Under the pieces are notes generated by a model. That model made no database searches. It had not been told where the DNA came from and worked only from the letters and a program-made list of their open reading frames with translations. Positions 17,337 to 24,594 of a stretch of DNA of 64,000 nt are shown here, piece after piece; position 1 is the stretch's first letter; each line of letters starts with the position of its first letter. This stretch comes from HGM04593 sp045661205 (GTDB lineage: Bacteria; Bacteroidota; Bacteroidia; Bacteroidales; Bacteroidaceae): assembly GCA_045661205.1 (NCBI GenBank), contig JAZRFE010000044.1, positions 12,651 through 76,650 on the forward strand, given 5' to 3'. The position numbers were made by a program, and so were the translations under genes.

Positions 17337-17714
17337 ATGGCTGGAAAATGTAACGAACAATTCGTATATACTTCAAAAGGAGGATTGCAAAGTACAGGTC
17401 ACGCACGTATATGCTACCACTACCGCTCATATCCGACCAGCGCAGGAGTCATAGGCTACTCACAAAGCCAATATGCAGCCTTGATTGACGTACCTAAAAA
17501 TGCAGAATTTGTAGCGCACAAACCTGGCGAACAAACAAGAGACGGATACACTGTAGCATCCAGCGGTACGATGAACTTCCCCACAGGCTGGTACGACTTC
17601 CAGGGTACCAATGGCACATGCCACTTTGTAGGAGACATCTATGTAAATGGTGTTCTGATAGACAGAAGCAACCTGAACCAATACAAAGTGGGAGCGGGAG
17701 AGGCTATTAAGTAG
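17337..17714 (+). CDS. Precursor-like protein 1 (leader displaced by frameshift)
   Basis: 125 residues from the ATG at 17337 (a TTG lies one codon earlier); the full-length form would start at 17284. I recognise no named family. It is a clear paralogue of the protein at 17868. Shared elements are CN near the start, YTS.GG, ICYHYRS, FQGTNG, CHF and GDIYVNGVL, including three conserved Cys and a Trp before the FQGTNG motif. The predicted full N-terminus (YxxP-like, ending LMAG) resembles Bacteroidota small proteins with a cleavable leader. With pqqD, kinase, nucleotidyltransferase and peptidase genes just downstream, a modified-peptide substrate is a reasonable inference. It is free of other recognisable domains. 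Confidence 0.6.
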   Translation: MAGKCNEQFVYTSKGGLQSTGHARICYHYRSYPTSAGVIGYSQSQYAALIDVPKNAEFVAHKPGEQTRDGYTVASSGTMNFPTGWYDFQGTNGTCHFVGDIYVNGVLIDRSNLNQYKVGAGEAIK

Positions 17715-17746
17715 TCCACCTGCCACACCTCACCAGACAACATAAA

Positions 17747-17864
17747 AGTCAGTATATAAGTAATTATTCGTTACAGGCGCAAGCTGTCGCTCCCTTTGTT
17801 GTGTGCAAAGATTAGCGGTAGTAATTGAAATACTATACGAATATTTACTTAAAATATACTGACT
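17747..17864. repeat. Imperfect long inverted repeat between the two precursor-like genes
   Basis: The left arm 17747-17770 begins AGTCAGTATATAAGTAA. The right arm 17838-17864 ends ATATACTGACT and contains TTTACTTA. The arms are near reverse complements with a 3-nt insertion and one mismatch, enclosing about 67 bp. The right arm ends 3 nt before the ATG at 17868. The enclosed part holds CTTTG/CAAAG dyads. Possible roles are an invertible regulatory segment or a transcript hairpin that controls the second precursor. Confidence 0.55.
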
Positions 17865-17867
17865 AAT

Positions 17868-18317
17868 ATGAAATCGAAAAGAAAATTTTATGCTCCTGTA
17901 GTTACTGAAGTAGTCAATGAGGTATTAATGGCCGGTGCCGGCCCATGTAATGATATTTTCATTTACACATCTGCTGGAGGTTCGACAAGTGCAGGATATG
18001 CAAATATCTGCTACCATTACAGATCTAGCATTGATGAAAATTCATACGGATATTTAAGAACCAAAGATGCAGTGAAAGTGACACTTCCAAAAGAAGGAGT
18101 CGTTTTCAGTACATCCCATGAAATTCGTGAGGAAGATGGTGGTAAAAAATTTAGGTCAGGAGGTACATATTTGTCTGAAAATTTTTTAGGATGGGATAAT
18201 TTCCAAGGTACAAACGGTGAATGTCACTTTATTGGAGATATATACGTTAATGGCGTACTTTTGACACCGGATAATATGGGGCCATATATATCTGGGGGGG
18301 CAGCTCCACATAATTAA
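17868..18317 (+). CDS. Precursor-like protein 2 (intact paralogue)
   Basis: 149 residues, no named family recognised. The N-terminal 20-25 residues are basic then hydrophobic, ending VLMAG, with a YAP motif. The rest shares ICYHYRS, W(D)NFQGTNG, CHF and GDIYVNGVL with the upstream paralogue. It is Gly/Ser-rich near the start (TSAGGSTSAGYAN). Its codons are more AT-rich than the neighbours', suggesting separate acquisition or relaxed selection. It precedes the PqqD-like gene and is the best candidate substrate of the cassette. A secreted or surface protein without modification is the alternative. Confidence 0.65.
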   Translation: MKSKRKFYAPVVTEVVNEVLMAGAGPCNDIFIYTSAGGSTSAGYANICYHYRSSIDENSYGYLRTKDAVKVTLPKEGVVFSTSHEIREEDGGKKFRSGGTYLSENFLGWDNFQGTNGECHFIGDIYVNGVLLTPDNMGPYISGGAAPHN

Positions 18318-18341
18318 TTTATTATATAGAAAGGACACTCT

Positions 18342-18458
18342 ATGCAACCAAGGGGCATGTACTTGCACAACAAACTGTTTTACTGCAAAGTACAATCACA
18401 AATTAAGGCTGCCCCAAAGTACGCATACGAGTATGAGGTGAAGAGATGTCCAATTTAA
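18342..18458 (+). CDS. Possible 38-residue small protein
   Basis: An ATG-started frame between precursor 2 and the PqqD-like gene, basic and Tyr-rich (MQPRGMYLHNK start, RCPI end). There is no paralogue in the window and no recognisable ribosome-binding context. It lies in an otherwise gene-free 260-bp stretch. It may be chance. Confidence 0.2.
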   Translation: MQPRGMYLHNKLFYCKVQSQIKAAPKYAYEYEVKRCPI

Positions 18459-18577
18459 TGCGGAATAAAGTGGGTGCGATAGCATTAGACGACAATACTC
18501 TGCTGTGCTGCTAAACTAGATGCTATGCTCTGATATTACATCGATATATCCCTTACGCAGAAATACCGTTTTACTGC

Positions 18578-18877
18578 ATGGAAATTGAAAAAACAAAAGT
18601 AAAAAGAATGAGACTGAACAGCGACCTTATACTGCGTCAGGTAAAAGACGAATACCTGATAATAAACCCATTCTCGGATACAGTAGACATGACAAAAGTC
18701 TACACACTTAACGAGACAGCAGCATGGCTGTGGCAACAAATGGAAGGCAAAGAATTTGAAGTAAAAGACCTAACCCAAGCCATGCTCGACGAGTACGAGG
18801 TAGACGAGGAGACAGCACATAAATGTGCCGAAGAGCTAGCCAAACAGTGGGTGGAGACAGGGCTGGCAACTGAGTAA
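18578..18877 (+). CDS. PqqD family protein (RiPP recognition element)
   Basis: 99 residues spanning a single PqqD-type winged helix. Key parts are the LNSDLILRQVKDEYLIIN beta-hairpin, VYTLNETAAWLWQQM, then an acidic helical C-terminus. PqqD-like RRE domains bind leader peptides and hand them to modifying enzymes. It is followed 5 nt later by the nucleotidyltransferase. The same association of RRE, HPr-kinase-like and nucleotidyltransferase genes is known from some lasso-peptide clusters. Here no lasso cyclase (asparagine synthetase-like) or transglutaminase-like protease is present. Confidence 0.88.
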   Translation: MEIEKTKVKRMRLNSDLILRQVKDEYLIINPFSDTVDMTKVYTLNETAAWLWQQMEGKEFEVKDLTQAMLDEYEVDEETAHKCAEELAKQWVETGLATE

Positions 18878-18882
18878 GCTCA

Positions 18883-19992
18883 ATGCAGAAGAGGCTACAA
18901 AAAATATTCCTGTTGCTGTTGCAACAGGGTTTGTGGAGAAAAAGAGTGAAGGAAGAGATTCCATCGCTCACCCCTGCCGAGTGGGAGCAGATATATAAGT
19001 TCGCACGCAAGCAGGCTGTTCAGGGCATTGTGTACGACGGAATGAGCATGCTCGACAAAGCCATGCAACCACCAATGGCACTGATGATAAAGTGGACAGT
19101 GGAGATTGACGGCATAGAGCGTGCAAACAAGAAACAGCTTGCTGTAATAGAAAAGCTACACACACTTTTCGCAAAGGAGAACGACCTGCCGTTCATCCTG
19201 CTCAAAGGCCAGGCCAACGGTGCCTGCTACCCCACCCCCGCACACAGAGTATGTGGCGACATCGACCTTTACTTCTACGACAAGACCGAAAAGGCCCATC
19301 GCATCATAGAGCGAAGAGGCATCTTCGTTGATAGAGAGCATCATAGAGAGGGCTCGAACAACGGCACATACACATACGAGGGTGTACCCGTTGACCACCG
19401 CATAAGGTTCATGACACTGCACAACCCCTTTGCTCGCAAGAGACTGAAGAAGATGCAGAACGAGAGGTTGCTGCAGGGCAACGGCAGTGTACTGAACATT
19501 GGCGACACATGCGTGCCTACCCTCTCGCCCGAGACCAACCATGTGATGCAGATAGCCCACATACTGAAGCATCTGCTCACCGAGGGTGTGGGACTGAGAC
19601 AGTGCTGCGACCTTGCAATGAGCATGTATGCCACACGCAACTGCATCGACAACAAGGAGACGGCAAGCATACTGAAAGTCTTGGGGTTGCACAAATTCGC
19701 ACTGCTGATGTACGCATTCATCGAGGAGTTCTTGGGATACCCCAAAGAGCTGCTGCCGCAGACGACAAAATACGATGCACGCCCACTGCTCGAAGAGATA
19801 TGGGAGAGTGGCAATTTCGGGCAGATGGATGATAGAGCCACAAAAAGTTCCGACGAGAATAAAAGAAAGCTCGGAACATCGAAAAAAGTTCTTCGCAAAT
19901 GTTTGCTATTTGCCAGATATGCTCCCGGCGAGGCCTTTTGGTGGCCTGTAGAGCTTGCCTGCAATAATATCAAAAAACGCATAAAAAGATAA
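18883..19992 (+). CDS. Nucleotidyltransferase family protein (PF14907-like)
   Basis: 369 residues. The signature FILLKGQANGACYPTP...RVCGDIDLYFY at about residues 105-130 is the KG and GDIDL pattern of the minimal-type nucleotidyltransferase fold in this family, with the two metal-binding Asp in GDIDLY. The C-terminal half is helical and basic (KKRIKR end). Members occur with PqqD and HPr-kinase-like proteins in peptide-tailoring clusters, where they are thought to transfer nucleotidyl or related groups. The exact reaction here is unknown. It is tightly spaced with its neighbours (5 nt and 8 nt), so one operon is likely. Confidence 0.82.
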   Translation: MQKRLQKIFLLLLQQGLWRKRVKEEIPSLTPAEWEQIYKFARKQAVQGIVYDGMSMLDKAMQPPMALMIKWTVEIDGIERANKKQLAVIEKLHTLFAKENDLPFILLKGQANGACYPTPAHRVCGDIDLYFYDKTEKAHRIIERRGIFVDREHHREGSNNGTYTYEGVPVDHRIRFMTLHNPFARKRLKKMQNERLLQGNGSVLNIGDTCVPTLSPETNHVMQIAHILKHLLTEGVGLRQCCDLAMSMYATRNCIDNKETASILKVLGLHKFALLMYAFIEEFLGYPKELLPQTTKYDARPLLEEIWESGNFGQMDDRATKSSDENKRKLGTSKKVLRKCLLFARYAPGEAFWWPVELACNNIKKRIKR

Positions 19993-20000
19993 GACATCTT

Positions 20001-20906
20001 ATGCAAACAAGCGGTGTGACAACATGGTACAGAGTAGCCGACCACCTATTCGGCATAAACATTGCGTGGGGCGAAGACGCACGTCTCATGCTACCAACGT
20101 ACACCCCATTCATAACGACACGTCGCGACGATGAAGCCCCCATGTTCGTGGTAAACGTGGTGGATAGCAAGGACCTCGCAGAAGTGACAAAAACCAAACT
20201 TCTCGCCGAGAACATCAACGACCTGGGCCGATGGATACTCTACAGCACCCAAGAGGGGTTCTGCCTCGACCTGCAGTACGAGACAGGCTATGCGTGGCAC
20301 AGAATGACCTTCGACGCCGACTTCAAGAACATAACAATAGCCATAGAACGCAGCGACTTCCATGCGAACAACTCCATAAATTCACTCACAATGATGGCAT
20401 TCGCACAAACGGGAACAGCACGCAACACCCTGTTGGTACACTCATCGGTGGTGATGAAGGGTGGCGAGGGTTATGCTTTCTTGGGAAAAAGTGGCACCGG
20501 CAAAAGCACGCACAGCCGACTGTGGTTGCAAAATATCGCCGACACCGAACTGCTGAACGACGACAACCCCGCTGTGCGCATACACGAGAGTGGAGAAATC
20601 TACATCTACGGAACTCCATGGAGCGGCAAGACGCCCTGCTACAAGAACAAAAAGGCCAAGCTGCGCGCTGCTGTCATGCTGAAGCAGGCACCGCACAACA
20701 GATACACCTCTCTTCAGGGAGTGCAGGCCTATATGGCTATCCTCACAAGCTGCTCGCAGATGAAGTGGAACAAAAAATATTACAACGCCATGAGCAACAC
20801 CATAGAGAAGCTGTGCAACAACCTCGAAATAGGATTGCTCGAGTGCCTGCCCGACAGCATGGCTGCAATAACATGCCACAACACCCTGAAAACAGCAACC
20901 ATTTGA
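20001..20906 (+). CDS. HPr-kinase-like protein (peptide kinase candidate)
   Basis: 301 residues. The C-terminal kinase part has the P-loop GKSGTGKSTHSRLW at about 160-173 and LLNDDNPAVR, the equivalent of the HPrK Asp motif, then GTPWSGKTPCYKN. There is no N-terminal HPrK regulatory domain and no HPr gene nearby. Known relatives phosphorylate the C-terminal Ser of lasso peptides, so a peptide or protein substrate from this cassette is more likely than HPr. The last 34 nt overlap the next gene if that starts at 20873. Confidence 0.82.
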   Translation: MQTSGVTTWYRVADHLFGINIAWGEDARLMLPTYTPFITTRRDDEAPMFVVNVVDSKDLAEVTKTKLLAENINDLGRWILYSTQEGFCLDLQYETGYAWHRMTFDADFKNITIAIERSDFHANNSINSLTMMAFAQTGTARNTLLVHSSVVMKGGEGYAFLGKSGTGKSTHSRLWLQNIADTELLNDDNPAVRIHESGEIYIYGTPWSGKTPCYKNKKAKLRAAVMLKQAPHNRYTSLQGVQAYMAILTSCSQMKWNKKYYNAMSNTIEKLCNNLEIGLLECLPDSMAAITCHNTLKTATI

Positions 20907-21868
20907 ATAAGGCAACAAAAATAATACACATAGTAACAGCAATAATATCAATAACACTGTTGTTGCTCCCCACCCTACCAAGCACCATAGCCGGATATTT
21001 AGTATTTCCCGCACTGTGCGGCAGCATAATAATAGCACTGCAAGCACTGCTGTTGCTCGCAACAAGCAAACACCGCAACTATTTATGGTGCATACAGGGA
21101 ACACTGCTCATAGCCGCCACACTCACATATGGAAAAAACTATATCCCCGGTGGCGAACAAGAAAGCACAAACGACAACAAGCTGAGCATCGTCAGTTGGA
21201 ACGTGGAAAACTTCCACATAAATAGCGACACATTGAAAAAGGCGGCACAGCTCATCAACGGCCTCGACGCAGACATCATCTGCCTGCAGGAGAGACCGCA
21301 CGACAACCTGCTGCACCGCGACAGCATAAGAGCAGCCTTCCCACAACACCCGCACTTCTGCACCAACGACCGCGAAGACGAGGTGCTGAACGTGGCAATA
21401 CTGAGCAAATACCCGCTGAGCAACATCGAGACACACTATTTCGATCCCGGGTATAACAAGATGATAGTCGCCGACGTTGCGACACCACAAGGCACAATAA
21501 CCCTGTGGAACATACACCTGCAAACAACAGGCGGCACGCCCAGCGAATTTATTGGCAATGCCATACGACGCAACCAACAAGCAAAAGAATTAAAAGAAAA
21601 AATAAACCATAGCACCACACCCGTAATAGTGTGTGGTGACTTTAACGACACCCCCACGTCGTATGCCTACCGCACACTTGCCAAAGGCATGCACGACAGC
21701 TATGCTGTAGCAGGTAGCGACATCAGTGGCAGCTACCAACCTGCGGGTGGCATCTTTCGCATAGACTACATACTGTGCAGCAAACAGTTGCAACCAACAA
21801 GATACCAACTACTCGACAACACGTGGAGCGACCACAAGATACAACTTGCCGAGATTGCTTATAAATGA
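20873..21868 (+). CDS. Membrane-anchored endonuclease/exonuclease/phosphatase-fold protein
   Basis: 331 residues from the ATG at 20873; a TTG at 20903 would give a 4-nt overlap instead. Two or three N-terminal hydrophobic segments (about 15-85) are followed by an EEP domain. Its motifs are SWNVENFH, CLQERPHD (metal Glu), CGDFNDTP, IDYILCS and SDHKIQL (catalytic His). EEP enzymes cleave phosphodiesters or phosphomonoesters. Its place between a kinase-like and a peptidase-like gene suggests it removes or remodels a phosphate-linked group outside the cytoplasm, but this is inference. Confidence 0.82.
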   Translation: MPQHPENSNHLNKATKIIHIVTAIISITLLLLPTLPSTIAGYLVFPALCGSIIIALQALLLLATSKHRNYLWCIQGTLLIAATLTYGKNYIPGGEQESTNDNKLSIVSWNVENFHINSDTLKKAAQLINGLDADIICLQERPHDNLLHRDSIRAAFPQHPHFCTNDREDEVLNVAILSKYPLSNIETHYFDPGYNKMIVADVATPQGTITLWNIHLQTTGGTPSEFIGNAIRRNQQAKELKEKINHSTTPVIVCGDFNDTPTSYAYRTLAKGMHDSYAVAGSDISGSYQPAGGIFRIDYILCSKQLQPTRYQLLDNTWSDHKIQLAEIAYK

Positions 21869-22377
21869 CGGCGACTGTGGCGAGGGAGAAAAATAGAAAC
21901 ATACAAATGCTATCGGAAAGCATATACATCCCCAACAAGCTATTCTTTGCCGAAGTAGAAACACAAATAAAGCAAGGGAAAAAGGTACGCATACGCGTAC
22001 GAGGCAACAGCATGCTGCCATTCCTGCACAATGGCGACGAAGTGCTGTTACAGCCCACCCGCCCCAACGACATACACAAAGGAGCAATAGTCGTTGCCTT
22101 CACCGATGAAATTCCCGTCGTGCTGCATCGCATAGCAAAGATAGAAGGAGAAAAAATAACACTCCTGGGCGACGGCAACACTCATCAATGGGAACACACC
22201 TCGCCCGACAGGATAATAGCAAAGGTAACCCATTGCTACCGAGGAGAAAAATCGTGGCAAACAGCATCGGCACTATACAGGCTCGCCGGCAGACTGTGGC
22301 TCGCCATGCACCCGTGGCGCAGAAACATAATACTCCTCGCCTGGAGGATAAAGAACATACTTAAGCGAAAAAAGTAA
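21865..22377 (+). CDS. S24/S26-type peptidase, signal-peptidase-like (S26B-like Ser/His)
   Basis: 170 residues. RGNSMLPFL carries the nucleophile Ser49 and VVLHRIAKI carries His88. A Ser/His pair instead of Ser/Lys is the S26B (SipW/SPC-like) form. GDGNTHQWEH follows, and a basic, partly hydrophobic C-terminus could bind the membrane. It starts in an ATGA overlap with the EEP gene. It could cleave the leader (LMAG) of the precursor-like proteins during export. Confidence 0.82.
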   Translation: MTATVAREKNRNIQMLSESIYIPNKLFFAEVETQIKQGKKVRIRVRGNSMLPFLHNGDEVLLQPTRPNDIHKGAIVVAFTDEIPVVLHRIAKIEGEKITLLGDGNTHQWEHTSPDRIIAKVTHCYRGEKSWQTASALYRLAGRLWLAMHPWRRNIILLAWRIKNILKRKK

Positions 22378-22430
22378 CAACCACAAACAATAGCCCCCAT
22401 TATCGAGGGGGATAAAAAGCAAAGAAACAT

Positions 22431-23273
22431 ATGAAAGAAAACTGGTCAATAGAGATAAAACCGCGAAAAAGCCTCTTCGACGTAGACCTGAAAGGCGTGT
22501 GGCGCTACCGCGACCTCTACTACATGTATGTAAAACGCGACATTGTCACCGTCTACAAACAGACAATATTAGGCCCACTGTGGTTCCTCATACAACCCAT
22601 TTTCACGACAATAATATACATGTTCGTCTTTGGCGGATTGGCCGGAATATCCACCGACGGAATGCCGCAACCACTCTTCTACATGGCAGGCATCATGCTG
22701 TGGAACTACTTCAGTTCGGCATTCACAGTATCGTCGAACATCTTCACAGCCAACGCAAGCGTCTTTGGCAAAGTATATTTTCCGCGTCTGGTGGTGCCAT
22801 TGGCAGGAATAACATCGAACCTCATAAAGTTCGCCATACAATTGCTGCTGTTCGTAGCCATGTACATATACTTCTACCTGCAAGGAGCACCCCTACTCGT
22901 TAATTGGAGCATACTGCTCTTCCCTGTGCTCATATTCCTGTTGGCAACACACGCAATGTCGTGGGGACTGATAATATCCTCGCTGACAACAAAATACCGC
23001 GACCTGACACAGCTTATCACCTTCGGTATACAGCTTTTGATGTACGCAACACCGGTAATATACCCCATGAGCGCGGCACCCGAGAAATACCGCACACTGC
23101 TGGAGCTAAACCCCTTGACACCCATCTTCGAGACATTCAAATACTGCTGCATGGGATGCGGCTCACTCGACTGGGGCGGACTGCTGTACAGCACCATCTT
23201 CATGGCAGTGACAATGTTCTTTGCAGTGATAATATTCAACCGCGTAGAACGCAACTTTATGGACACAGTATAA
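22431..23273 (+). CDS. wzm: Wzm-like ABC-2 type polysaccharide export permease
   Basis: 280 residues, about six membrane segments. The N-terminus WRYRDLYYMYVKRDIVTVYKQ and the LGPLWFLIQP segment are typical of KpsM/Wzm permeases, as is ATPVIYPMS late in the protein. With the ATPase 10 nt downstream it forms an ABC exporter for undecaprenyl-linked or lipid-linked polysaccharide across the inner membrane. Composition matches the left, GC-richer part of the locus. Confidence 0.92.
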   Translation: MKENWSIEIKPRKSLFDVDLKGVWRYRDLYYMYVKRDIVTVYKQTILGPLWFLIQPIFTTIIYMFVFGGLAGISTDGMPQPLFYMAGIMLWNYFSSAFTVSSNIFTANASVFGKVYFPRLVVPLAGITSNLIKFAIQLLLFVAMYIYFYLQGAPLLVNWSILLFPVLIFLLATHAMSWGLIISSLTTKYRDLTQLITFGIQLLMYATPVIYPMSAAPEKYRTLLELNPLTPIFETFKYCCMGCGSLDWGGLLYSTIFMAVTMFFAVIIFNRVERNFMDTV

Positions 23274-23283
23274 TAAAAACAAA

Positions 23284-24570
23284 ATGAGCAATATAGCAAT
23301 ACAATTCGATAACGTCGGAAAACTATATAAACTGGGCCTCGTGGGCACAGGCACTCTATCGCACGACCTCAACCGCTGGTGGAAAACCACCATCCTGCGC
23401 CAGGAAGACCCCTACCTGAAGATTGGCGAAACAAACGACCGTACACAAAAAGGAGCATCGGAGTACGTGTGGGCACTCAAAGACATTAACTTCGACGTAC
23501 AACAAGGCGACGTTGTAGGCATCATAGGCAAGAACGGCGCAGGAAAATCCACGCTGCTGAAGCTGCTCTCACGCGTAACCTCCCCCACCACCGGAGCCAT
23601 ACGCGCCAAAGGTCGCATAGCCTCGCTGCTTGAGGTGGGCACAGGATTTCACCCCGAACTCACCGGCCGAGAAAACATATACATGAACGGCTCTATCATG
23701 GGCATGACACGCCGCGAAATAGACCGTAAACTCGACGAGATAGTAGACTTCGCCGGTGTGGAACGCTATATAGACACCCCTGTGAAACGCTACTCCAGCG
23801 GTATGACCGTACGTCTGGGCTTTGCCGTTGCAGCTTTCCTCGAACCCGAAATACTCGTTGTAGACGAGGTGCTCGCCGTTGGCGACGCCGAGTTCCAGAA
23901 AAAAGCCATAGGCAAGATGCAGGATGTATCGAAAGGCGAAGGCCGAACGGTTCTTTTTGTAAGCCATAATATGGCGGCGGTGAGAAGCTTGTGCAATAAA
24001 GGTGTTTTATTAAAAAATGGACGTTTTCATTTTCAAGGTTCGGCAGATGATGCTATTGATAAATATATCAAAGAGTGTGTTGAAAATGTTGAAACACTAC
24101 AACTATCTGAAATAAAAAGAAATAAAAACTATAGTAATAAATTAAAGTTTACTAACATTGAATATCTTGATGAATATAACAATATCACAAAACCAAGATG
24201 TAGTAGGTTTGTTAGAATAAAAATAAATTTCCAATGTATGGAGAATCTAAAAAATTGCTATTTGTCATTGGGAATCAGAGATTATTACGGATCACCATTG
24301 ATGACATTTCCAACAAATGTAACAATAGATAATTTTGAGTTATCTCCCGGCGAGCATTGCGCATACTGCGATATAGAAAAATTACCATTAACACATGGTA
24401 CATATAAAATTGGTTTATGGTTCAGTTCAAATAATGAATGTCTGGATTATATTGATAATAGCATAAATTTAGAAGTCGAAGCTGATAACTTCTTCATTAA
24501 AGGCAGAGATATAAGCAAAAATCTACACGGCAAAGTTGTATTATATGAACACAAATGGAGGATAGAATAA
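23284..24570 (+). CDS. wzt: Wzt-like ABC transporter ATPase with C-terminal carbohydrate-binding domain (mosaic gene)
   Basis: 428 residues. Walker A GIIGKNGAGKST (about 78-90), signature YSSGMTVRLGFAVA, Walker B EILVVDEVLAVGD (about 189) and H-loop FVSHNMAAV (about 225) form the NBD. Residues about 245-428 form a beta-rich Wzt_C-type domain, which in O-antigen systems recognises the glycan being exported. Base composition drops abruptly at about 23,950-24,000, just after the H-loop. The conserved ATPase half is therefore native-like and the glycan-recognition half travels with the AT-rich cargo. Confidence 0.9.
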   Translation: MSNIAIQFDNVGKLYKLGLVGTGTLSHDLNRWWKTTILRQEDPYLKIGETNDRTQKGASEYVWALKDINFDVQQGDVVGIIGKNGAGKSTLLKLLSRVTSPTTGAIRAKGRIASLLEVGTGFHPELTGRENIYMNGSIMGMTRREIDRKLDEIVDFAGVERYIDTPVKRYSSGMTVRLGFAVAAFLEPEILVVDEVLAVGDAEFQKKAIGKMQDVSKGEGRTVLFVSHNMAAVRSLCNKGVLLKNGRFHFQGSADDAIDKYIKECVENVETLQLSEIKRNKNYSNKLKFTNIEYLDEYNNITKPRCSRFVRIKINFQCMENLKNCYLSLGIRDYYGSPLMTFPTNVTIDNFELSPGEHCAYCDIEKLPLTHGTYKIGLWFSSNNECLDYIDNSINLEVEADNFFIKGRDISKNLHGKVVLYEHKWRIE

Positions 24571-24594
24571 TTTTTATATAAAAGGAATATATAT

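Noticed and set aside
18459..18577. ATAGCAT/ATGCTAT dyad upstream of the PqqD-like gene
   Set aside because: Arms of 7 nt with a long loop are expected by chance in this composition.
20231..20872. Upstream extension of the EEP-fold protein within the HPr-kinase-like gene
   Set aside because: The extension has Arg/Gln/His-rich out-of-frame composition, and the EEP protein's hydrophobic N-terminus begins after 20873.
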